Shown: positions 7,935-13,229 of the stretch, one piece after another
Layout of the letters: every line of letters starts with the position of its first letter
Numbering within the stretch: position 1 is the stretch's first letter
Assembly (NCBI GenBank): GCA_040880065.1
Contig: JBBDJE010000052.1
Location: forward strand, 1 to 14,881
Length of the DNA: 14,881 nucleotides
Origin: Abyssibius sp040880065
GTDB taxonomy: Bacteria > Pseudomonadota > Alphaproteobacteria > Rhodobacterales > Rhodobacteraceae
Reading direction: 5' to 3'
Program-made: the position numbers and the translations under genes
Notes under the pieces: generated by a model
Seen by the model: the letters and a program-made list of their open reading frames with translations, nothing else
Databases searched by the model: none
Told to the model about the DNA's origin: nothing

Positions 7935-7970
7935 AATGGCCCCGGTGGTGTAAGCTGCCGGGGCCATTTT
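7935..7970 (+). terminator. Intercistronic hairpin (partial terminator) between xylF and xylH
   Basis: AATGGCCCCGG (7935-7945) pairs perfectly with CCGGGGCCATT (7958-7968) around a 12-nt loop, and TTTTCTT follows. It lies 10 bp after the xylF stop and about 100 bp before the xylH start. Such hairpins commonly terminate part of the transcripts or protect the upstream mRNA, giving more binding protein than permease. Confidence 0.75.
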
Positions 7971-8068
7971 CTTAACTGCCAGCGGGTGGTGGCCATGTGC
8001 CTGCCCATAGCAAGAATTCCCATGATTGGGCACGGAACCCCCCGCCCTCAGCCGGAACGGACCTTAAA

Positions 8069-9367
8069 ATGACCGACAGCGCAGACCCGGAAACGCTGCC
8101 AAAGCAAAAGCGTTCCCTCATTCAGTCACTCGAAATCGACACGCGCCTATTGGGCATGGTCGGGGCACTCATCATTGTCGCCGTCGTGTTCAACATTCTG
8201 ACCGGTGGGCGGTTTTTAACGCCGCGCAACGTTTTCAACCTGACCATCCAAACCGCAAGCGTGGCAATTATGGCCACCGGCATGGTGTTTGTGATTGTCA
8301 CCCGCCATATCGACCTTTCGGTCGGCGCGCTTCTTGCAACCTGCTCTGCCATTATGGCAATGCTACAGACAAACTGGCTCGTCGGTCAAATGGGGCTGGA
8401 GCTTGGTGACCCCGGCCTTGCATGGCTGGCCATTCTGGGCGGGTTGATCGCCGGCACAGTTATCGGTGCATTCAATGGCTGGCTGATCGGCTATCTGACC
8501 ATTCCGGCCTTTATTGTAACGCTTGGCGGCTTGCTGGTCTGGCGCAATGTCAGTTGGTATCTGACCAGCGGGCAAACCATTGGCCCGCTGAATGAAACCT
8601 TTCAGGCTTTTGGTGGCATTTCCGGCACGCTCGGCGCTGGCCCATCATGGGCGCTCGGGCTAATCGCTTCGGCCCTTGCGATTTATGCGCTTTTCAATGC
8701 GCGGCGATCAAAAATCCGCCACGAATTCCCCGTCAAACCGGCTTGGGCGGAAGTCAGCGTTGGCGCGATTGTTGTGGCGGGCATCATGGGGCTGATCTGG
8801 ATGCTGAACAGCTACGAAATCCCCTCACGCGTGCTCGAGCGCCGGTTTCAGGCGCAGGGCCTGACCTTGCCGGAAGGATATACCGAGGCTTACGGCCTTC
8901 CGATCTCGGTGCTGCTGCTTATTGCCGTCGCCATAATCATGACGGTCGTTGCGCGCAAAACCCGGCTGGGGCGCTATATTTTCGCCAGCGGCGGCAACCC
9001 CGACGCCGCAGAACTTTCCGGCATCAACACACGTATGCTGACCGTGAAGGTTTTTGCGCTGATGGGCTTTCTTTGTGCGCTTTCGGCTGTTGTGGCGGCG
9101 GCACGCCTGACCAACCATACCAATGATATCGGCACGCTTGACGAGTTGCGCGTGATTGCCGCCGCAGTCATTGGCGGCACGGCGCTTGCGGGTGGCATTG
9201 GCACGATTTATGGCGCCATTCTCGGCGCTCTGATCATGCAAAGCCTGCAATCTGGCATGGCCATGGTCGGCGTTGACGCGCCATTGCAAAACATCATTGT
9301 CGGCAGCGTTCTGGTGCTCGCCGTGCTTGTCGATATCATCTACCGCAAGAAAACGGGGGCAAAATAA
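8069..9367 (+). CDS. xylH: D-xylose-type ABC transporter permease
   Basis: From ATG 8069 the product has 432 residues and belongs to the BPD_transp_2 permease family (XylH, RbsC). It is strongly hydrophobic, with roughly ten membrane segments, including about 28-45, 62-78, 118-140, 146-160, 194-209, 229-246, 278-295, 328-346, 362-390 and 407-424. ATGMVFVIVTRHIDLSVGAL (69-88) and GRYIFASGGNPDAAELSGIN (301-320) are the conserved blocks of sugar permeases; the latter is the cytoplasmic loop that contacts the ATPase. An extra cytoplasmic stretch (about 210-228) and a longer loop (247-275) are usual in XylH. A GTG at 7997 would add 24 polar residues with no family resemblance, so the ATG after GGAACGGA is preferred. 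The stop overlaps the xylG start by one base (TAATG). Confidence 0.93.
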   Translation: MTDSADPETLPKQKRSLIQSLEIDTRLLGMVGALIIVAVVFNILTGGRFLTPRNVFNLTIQTASVAIMATGMVFVIVTRHIDLSVGALLATCSAIMAMLQTNWLVGQMGLELGDPGLAWLAILGGLIAGTVIGAFNGWLIGYLTIPAFIVTLGGLLVWRNVSWYLTSGQTIGPLNETFQAFGGISGTLGAGPSWALGLIASALAIYALFNARRSKIRHEFPVKPAWAEVSVGAIVVAGIMGLIWMLNSYEIPSRVLERRFQAQGLTLPEGYTEAYGLPISVLLLIAVAIIMTVVARKTRLGRYIFASGGNPDAAELSGINTRMLTVKVFALMGFLCALSAVVAAARLTNHTNDIGTLDELRVIAAAVIGGTALAGGIGTIYGAILGALIMQSLQSGMAMVGVDAPLQNIIVGSVLVLAVLVDIIYRKKTGAK

Positions 9368-10116
9368 TGGCCACGCCACTTGTCGAACTCAAAGATATTT
9401 CCATTGCATTTGGCGGCATCAAAGCGGTTGACCGGGTCAGTATAGACCTGCATCCCGGCGAGGTTGTCGGGCTGCTTGGCCATAACGGCGCGGGGAAATC
9501 CACGCTTATCAAATGCCTGTCGGGCGCCTATCAAAAAGATGCCGGCGAAATCTGGATCAACGGCGAAAAGGTTGAAATTCACAACCCGCGCGACGCTCGC
9601 AAATATAATATCGAGACGATTTACCAGACCCTTGCGCTTGCCGATAACCTCGACGCTTCAGCCAACCTGTTTCTGGGGCGCGAGCTTGTGACCAGCTTTG
9701 GCATGGTCGATGATGCACGCATGGAGGCGGAAACCCGCAAAATCATGGCGCGGCTTAACCCGAATTTCCAGAATTTCCACGCGCCGGTATCGTCGCTTTC
9801 AGGTGGCCAGCGCCAATCGGTTGCCATTGCGCGAGCGGTTTATTTCAACGCCCGCATTCTGATAATGGACGAGCCGACCGCAGCACTTGGGCCGCAGGAA
9901 ACCCAGATGGTCGCAGCGCTTATCAAGCAACTCAAGGCCGAGGGAATTGGTATTTTCCTAATCGACCATGACGTTCATGCGGTGATGGATCTATGCGACC
10001 GTGCAAGCGTTATGAAAAACGGCAGGCTTGTCGGCTCGGTCAATATTGCCGATGTCACTGATGACGACCTTCTGTCGATGATTATCCTTGGCAAAAAACC
10101 GAGCGAAGCGGCCTGA
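9367..10116 (+). CDS. xylG: D-xylose-type ABC transporter ATPase (single ABC domain)
   Basis: The 249-residue protein contains one complete ATP-binding cassette: Walker A GHNGAGKST (38-46), Q-loop Q87, signature LSGGQ (144-148), Walker B ILIMDEP with catalytic E169, and switch histidine H201. It powers import through XylH. E. coli XylG and RbsA have two fused cassettes (about 500 residues). This one has only a single domain and must act as a homodimer, as in other short sugar ATPases of alphaproteobacteria such as FrcA. It does not look like a truncation: the end (LGKKPSEAA) follows a complete C-terminal region, and there is no second-cassette remnant downstream. The start codon overlaps the xylH stop. 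It is the last gene of the operon, about 60 bp before a possible terminator. Confidence 0.92.
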   Translation: MATPLVELKDISIAFGGIKAVDRVSIDLHPGEVVGLLGHNGAGKSTLIKCLSGAYQKDAGEIWINGEKVEIHNPRDARKYNIETIYQTLALADNLDASANLFLGRELVTSFGMVDDARMEAETRKIMARLNPNFQNFHAPVSSLSGGQRQSVAIARAVYFNARILIMDEPTAALGPQETQMVAALIKQLKAEGIGIFLIDHDVHAVMDLCDRASVMKNGRLVGSVNIADVTDDDLLSMIILGKKPSEAA

Positions 10117-10178
10117 ACTCGGCCGCATTTCAAGCGCCGGATTGCGCCTAAAGCGCCGCGTTCTACACTGGTTTGCGC

Positions 10179-10217
10179 GCTGATGCGCCGGGCTTGCGCG
10201 TCAGCCGGATTGTTTTG
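10179..10217 (+). terminator. Possible terminator after xylG
   Basis: GCTGATGCGC (10179-10188) pairs with GCGCGTCAGC (10196-10205) around a 7-nt loop, with one G-U pair. The sequence CGGATTGTTTT follows, giving a short, imperfect T tract. Its position 62 bp after the xylG stop fits an operon end. The rest of 10117-10378 shows no gene; a small hairpin (TGTGTA-ATCA-TACACA, 10236-10251) is the only other structure I see. Confidence 0.45.
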
Positions 10218-10378
10218 CCTATCCACGCGCATTCATGTGTAATCATACACACCAATTTGCGACAGAATCCGGCCAATGGTGCTTATAAAGAGCCGGACCC
10301 GTATTTTCAGGATGGCCTATAGCGCTGCGCACCTATTTTTCGCTCGTCATAACTACCGCCGTGCTGGCTGGGGCCTAG

Positions 10379-10684
10379 GCCTATACATTCGGCGCGCCTG
10401 CCACCTAAAACACCCCCATCGCCCTACGCTTCCCCGGCCAATGGTTCCAGTCCGAATCCGGCCTGCACCAGAACTGGATGTGCGACTACGACCCCACCAC
10501 AGGCCGCTACACCCAAGCCGACCCGCTGGGGCTGGTCGATGGCGCCAGTGTCTATGGGTATGCACGGCAGAACCCAGGAAGGTATGTGGATCCTACGGGG
10601 GAGTTTATCCCGGTCGCGGCTGAGCCGTTGCTGCGCTGGGAGCGGTTGTTGGATACCTTCTCGGAGAGTTGGCGGATTATGTAG
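10379..10684 (+). pseudogene. Orphan Rhs core fragment A (C-terminal end of an Rhs repeat-associated core)
   Basis: One frame reads LRFPGQWFQSESGLHQNWMC then DYDPTTGRYTQADPLGLVDG and ASVYGYARQNPGRYVDPTGEF, the hallmark end of the Rhs core just before the variable toxin tip. Upstream the same frame is degraded: AYTFGAPAT aligns with EYLPFGGVQAT of copy B, and stop codons lie at both ends of that stretch (TAG just before it, TAA at 10406-10408). The rest of the large rhs gene is absent. After VDPTGEF the sensible tip sequence continues in another frame (10624-11013), so a frameshift around 10610-10623 separates core and tip; the original frame stops at 10684. There is no usable start, so this is a displaced fragment. 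Confidence 0.8.
10409..10559 (+). repeat. 151-bp direct repeat, copy A (Rhs core segment)
   Basis: This segment matches 11407-11557 over 151 bp with 3 mismatches, all in the stretch encoding WF(Q/H)SESG. Both copies encode WMCDYDP, where most Rhs proteins have WMRDYDP. The shared variant and near identity point to recent duplication or ongoing gene conversion. Confidence 0.95.
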
Positions 10685-11013
10685 AAGAAAACTGTGGGTG
10701 CGAACCATCGTGGAGTTCGCCTAGCCTTAGCGCGGCGGCGGGGGCGAGTGTTGCAGACGGGTTCTCAATGCAGGTTGGTAAGCGCTTCAGAACGCCTGGC
10801 AGTGCGCGCGGAAGCTCTATCCAATCCAGCGTTTTGTCTCGACTTGGAATTCGTTCGCCGGTAGGTATTTATACTCCGACGGGGATTGGCAGGCGCCCTT
10901 TCTGGCGACGAACCGCAAATGTCGACCGCGCCGCAGGCAGGTGGCTGCCCTATGCTTCAGCAGCATACGCTGGGTACGATGCGACAAGGATTGCAAGATG
11001 CCTTCTAAAGTGA
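10624..11013 (+). pseudogene. Rhs C-terminal tip (variable toxin region), separated from its core by a frameshift
   Basis: Frame 1 is open from 10624 to the TGA at 11011-11013, about 129 residues. It begins AVAALGAVVGYLLGELADYV, a glycine-rich hydrophobic segment typical of the start of Rhs tips, followed by a low-complexity Ser/Ala-rich stretch. It ends GRWLPYASAAYAGYDATRIA, like the C-terminal amphipathic ends of many Rhs tips. I recognise no nuclease or other catalytic motif, so the toxic activity is unknown; a membrane-active mode is only a guess. An ATG at 10669 could start a shorter 114-residue product. The stop lies inside the following gene, the usual toxin-immunity arrangement. The part after the hydrophobic segment is less GC-rich than the xylose genes. 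Confidence 0.6.
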
Positions 11014-11297
11014 CGCGCTCTGAAGTCGTAGAGTTTATAACGGAGAGACTGCATAAACATTTTAGGGTAAAGCTTAACCGGTATGGTAAAGATGCAACGA
11101 TTGCAGGGGACATGGGTGTCGATGGCGACGATGCACGCGAACTGATTATGATGATCAACGAGGAATTCGAAGTTCGCATAGACGAAGTCCTACAAAGAAG
11201 TTTTTGGCCCGAATCCGGCCTTGTTTTTAGCGGTGAAGTCGTTCCGATTACGATTCAACAGCTGGCTCACGAAGTGATTGAACTGCTAGATAATTAA
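10998..11297 (+). CDS. Small acidic protein resembling DUF1493 / acyl-carrier-like fold; candidate immunity protein
   Basis: The 99-residue product has the pattern ATIAGDMGVDGDDARELIMM (about 33-52) then INEEFEVRIDEV. This resembles DUF1493 proteins and acyl carrier proteins (DLGxDGDDAxEL motif), but without the DSL serine that carries phosphopantetheine, so a carrier role is unlikely. It starts at ATG 10998, within the end of the Rhs tip frame (16-bp overlap), preceded by AAGGA at 10986-10990. That position, directly after an Rhs tip, is where immunity genes sit. The base composition is clearly more AT-rich than in the xylose genes, a sign of separate origin. The immunity role is inferred from context; the fold resemblance is moderate. 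Confidence 0.65.
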   Translation: MPSKVTRSEVVEFITERLHKHFRVKLNRYGKDATIAGDMGVDGDDARELIMMINEEFEVRIDEVLQRSFWPESGLVFSGEVVPITIQQLAHEVIELLDN

Positions 11298-11310
11298 TTC
11301 ATCGGGCTCG

Positions 11311-11336
11311 GCAAAGACCGGGCGCCCGGTCTTTGC
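11311..11336. repeat. Perfect 26-bp palindrome at the cassette boundary
   Basis: GCAAAGACCGGGC (11311-11323) is followed directly by its exact complement GCCCGGTCTTTGC (11324-11336). It starts 13 bp after the stop of the small acidic gene and overlaps the beginning of Rhs fragment B. It could form a terminator-like hairpin, but no T tract follows. Confidence 0.9.
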
Positions 11337-11406
11337 GGTGGATTCTGTAGGCGTGAAGGTCTGGTCGGCAGAATACCTGCCCTTTGGCGGCGTGCAGGCC
11401 ACCACC

Positions 11407-11557
11407 AACACCCCCATCGCCCTACGCTTCCCCGGCCAATGGTTCCATTCGGAATCCGGGCTGCACCAGAACTGGATGTGCGACTACGACCCCACCACAG
11501 GCCGCTACACCCAAGCCGACCCGCTGGGGCTGGTCGATGGCGCCAGTGTCTATGGGT
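11407..11557 (+). repeat. 151-bp direct repeat, copy B (Rhs core segment)
   Basis: This is the partner of 10409-10559, with 3 mismatches. The direct repeats enclose the toxin-tip/small-gene cassette, so recombination between them would remove it. Confidence 0.95.
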
Positions 11558-11631
11558 GCGCGCGTCAGCCAAGCGCCTGCAAAGCAGGAACGCGCCGATC
11601 ATTCCGCCGAATGGCGGGGCATTTCAGGTAG

Positions 11632-11857
11632 CTCTACGGCGCGTTTTCTTAGCGAAACCGCCGCGAAATCGCGGTTGAATTACGCTAATATCGACCAAAT
11701 CGCGCCTAAAACCCATATTGCACTTGTAATGTATGTGCTTTGCAGCCATGTGATAGGGGCGACGTTACCTCTATCGGCGATTCTGCACCTTTTTGGCTCA
11801 GTCTTTCGATCTTGAACTGACTTAGCCAAGCTGCCGCATCCTGTGGGCAGATTTAAT
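11632..11857. other. Stretch without recognisable gene
   Basis: Between Rhs fragment B and the cold-shock gene I find no convincing reading frame or RNA. The open frames that cross it are short and have no family features. It should contain the cold-shock promoter (TTGAAC at 11812-11817 is the best -35-like hexamer, without a clear -10 at standard spacing) and perhaps eroded remains of a second Rhs tip. Confidence 0.5.
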
Positions 11858-11870
11858 AAGGAGAACGACG

Positions 11871-12077
11871 ATGGCTACTGGCACCGTCAAATGGTTTAAC
11901 ACTACAAAAGGCTTCGGCTTCATCGCCCCCGATGGCGGCAGCAAAGATGTATTCGTACATATCTCTGCCGTTGAGCAGGCAGGCCTTTCGGGTCTGAATG
12001 ATGACCAGAAAGTTACTTTCGACATCGAAGCTGGCCGCGATGGCCGCGAAAGCGCGACGAACATCGTTCTGGCGTAA
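11871..12077 (+). CDS. Cold-shock protein (CspA family)
   Basis: This 68-residue single cold-shock domain has the usual family length. The RNA-binding motifs are KGFGFI (13-18) and VFVHIS (27-32), after the N-terminal GTVKWFN. Such proteins bind single-stranded RNA and DNA in the cytoplasm and melt mRNA structure; some are cold-induced and others constitutive, which the sequence does not tell. AAGGAG at 11858-11863, 7 bases before the ATG, gives strong initiation. It is monocistronic, ends at a strong terminator (12109-12142), and is the only complete non-mobile gene between the Rhs debris and the insertion-sequence mosaic. Confidence 0.95.
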   Translation: MATGTVKWFNTTKGFGFIAPDGGSKDVFVHISAVEQAGLSGLNDDQKVTFDIEAGRDGRESATNIVLA

Positions 12078-12078
12078 G

Positions 12079-12102
12079 CTTTTGCCCTCATATGGGCAGA
12101 AG
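12079..12102 (+). other. Hairpin in the 3' untranslated region of the cold-shock gene
   Basis: CTTTTGCCC (12079-12087) pairs with GGGCAGAAG (12094-12102) around a 6-nt loop, with one G-U pair. It starts 2 bp after the stop codon and precedes the terminator hairpin, so the mRNA would end in two stem-loops. Confidence 0.6.
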
Positions 12103-12108
12103 TAAGAT

Positions 12109-12142
12109 AAAGGGGCGCTTTGGAAACGAAGCGCCCCTTTTT
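12109..12142 (+). terminator. Rho-independent terminator of the cold-shock gene
   Basis: AAAGGGGCGCTT (12109-12120) pairs perfectly with AAGCGCCCCTTT (12129-12140) around an 8-nt loop, and the T run continues to 12142. The A tract on the left makes it potentially bidirectional, so it could also stop minus-strand transcription coming from the insertion-sequence remnants. Confidence 0.9.
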
Positions 12143-12300
12143 ATATGTCAAAATCCAGATGAAATGCCGGACTGTTGAGCGCATATATGGCAATCGCGGA
12201 CAGCCCTGCTTGAAGGGATTGTAAGCTGCCCCCCGAAAGCTCCATCAACCTGATGTAAAGTCGGTCCTCCCTAGGAATGAGCCGTTAATTGGGTTCTGCC

Positions 12301-12819
12301 TCAATCTGTGTGGCGGAGGGGCGGCATTCGGGCTCTGAGCAGCTCTGGTCCTGACCGTACATCGCGCGCTTGAGGGTCTTCAGGCGGTTGATCTGGCCTT
12401 TACCGCGTCAACCTTTCTGGCCTGATCTGGTGTCAGTGCACCCCTTGGTTTGATACAAAGAGCCGCCGCAATGACCGGCGATATGGCATGCCCTGTTTGC
12501 GGGTCCCGCACGGGCTCGAGCCTCATTGGGCTGGTGGCCAGATCGGCTGATGCCTCTTTTTCAGCCCTGCGCCACCCTGCCAGTAACCGTTGGAGATGCG
12601 AGTAGCTGCCTTCGTAGCCTTGGCCTTGAATTTCGTGAAACATTTGCCTGCCGCGCCTGTTCCCGTTTTTTTAGGCAACGGCGAGGATTTCTTCGAAATA
12701 CCACGGCGACGTTGGCTTCAGTGTCGCCCTGCGACGGTCAGGGGGCACCTCAGATTTTAACCACTTCGCCACGCTACGACGCCTGAACCCTGTTCGTCGT
12801 TCGTAAGCGTCCGGCCTGA
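12301..12819 (-). pseudogene. Decayed ISL3-family transposase remnant
   Basis: Read on the minus strand, the remnant begins with RRTGFRRRSVAKWLKSEVPP then DRRRATLKPTSPWYFEEILA, passes a TAA stop (12671-12673), and continues in the same frame with NGNRRGRQMFHEIQGQGYEG and GALTPDQARKVDA. These match the C-terminal half of ISL3 transposases. The stop falls where relatives carry a conserved tryptophan. Near 12398 the reading jumps, in another frame, to GQINRLKTLKRAMYG, the conserved C-terminal block. The segment in between, which carries the last catalytic acid in intact enzymes, is deleted. A second frameshift near 12350 leads to LLRARMPPLRHTD and a stop at 12301-12303. The N-terminal half is absent. 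This is an inactive fossil abutting the IS66 remnant. Confidence 0.8.
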
Positions 12820-12824
12820 CCGCC

Positions 12825-13006
12825 CTATGCGGTAGTTTTCCACGGCAGGAGATCGTTGATCCGGTTGATCTTGTAGTCTGGGATGCGGGCAAGAGTGTCA
12901 GCTAGCCAGGCTTGAGGATCGATACCGTTCAGTTTTGCGGTTTCGATCAAGGTGTAGGCGATCGCCGCAGCTTTGCCGCCGGTCTGTGATCCGACGAAGA
13001 GATAGA
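12825..13006 (-). pseudogene. C-terminal end of an IS66-family transposase (TnpC)
   Basis: On the minus strand the frame reads YLFVGSQTGGKAAAIAYTLI then ETAKLNGIDPQAWLADTLAR and IPDYKINRINDLLPWKTTA, with a stop at 12825-12827. This is the well-conserved C-terminal end of IS66 TnpC proteins. About 60 residues remain; the catalytic domain and the tnpA/tnpB genes are missing. The homology ends near 13006, where IS110-derived sequence begins. Too little is left for activity. Confidence 0.85.
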
Positions 13007-13094
13007 TGAGATGACCGTTACATTCGCGGCCCCGCGTAGGTGGGACAGCGGATATGCTGAAGAACTTCAGGTTTCAGCAAGAGGAGAACGGATC

Positions 13095-13202
13095 ATGTCG
13101 AACCCAGATGTCTACATCGGAATGGACGTCCACAAGACGTCGATCACGGTCGCCTTCGCGGATGCGGGTCGCGATGGCGAGATCCGCCGGTACGCAGCAT
13201 GA
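13095..13202 (+). pseudogene. 5' end of an IS110-family transposase, truncated
   Basis: From ATG 13095, preceded by GAGGAGAA at 13081-13088, 35 codons encode a protein that begins MSNPDVYIGMDVHKTSITVA. YIGMDVHK is the start of the IS110 DEDD (RuvC-like) domain, with the first catalytic aspartate at D11. The frame is cut after RRYAA at the junction with IS21 DNA near 13203. The 85 bp or so before the ATG, back to the IS66 junction, are probably the left non-coding end of the same element. The rest of the element is missing from the window, so it cannot move by itself. Confidence 0.82.
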
Positions 13203-13229
13203 TCACAATTGAGGCTCCTGCTGGGTCAT
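13203..13229 (-). pseudogene. istB: Remnant of istB (first 8 codons)
   Basis: An ATG at 13229-13227 overlaps the istA stop as ATGA, the standard IS21 arrangement. It encodes MTQQEPQL, a typical IstB start, and then meets a TGA at 13205-13203 where IS110 sequence takes over. The AAA+ ATPase domain needed to target and stimulate IstA is gone. Confidence 0.75.

Larger units (their letters stand above)
11299..11631 (+). pseudogene. Orphan Rhs core fragment B
   Basis: The frame reads TGRPVFAVDSVGVKVWSAEY then LPFGGVQATTNTPIALRFPG and QWFHSESGLHQNWMCDYDPT, ending DPLGLVDGASVYGCARQ. This is again the end of an Rhs core, and it reaches further upstream than copy A. After CARQ the frame loses family resemblance and stops at 11629-11631, so the tip that should follow is missing or unrecognisable. 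A GTG at 11338 is the only local start, and no ribosome binding site is evident. It begins a few bases after the stop of the small acidic gene, consistent with recombination between core segments. Confidence 0.75.

Noticed and set aside
7997..8068. Upstream GTG start for xylH
   Set aside because: It would add 24 polar residues unlike any XylH N-terminus; the ATG at 8069 fits family length.
9367..10116. xylG as a truncated two-domain ATPase
   Set aside because: The cassette is complete, no second-domain remnant follows, and single-domain sugar ATPases are normal in alphaproteobacteria.
10276..10623. 115-codon frame over Rhs core fragment A
   Set aside because: It is a shifted reading of the Rhs core; the family motif is in a different frame.
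10409..11557. Direct repeats as a CRISPR or integron array
   Set aside because: There are only two copies, they encode Rhs core, and there is no regular spacing, integrase or Cas gene.
11384..11815. 143-codon frame over Rhs fragment B and the following DNA
   Set aside because: Its first part is an out-of-frame reading of the Rhs core and the remainder has no family features or ribosome binding site.
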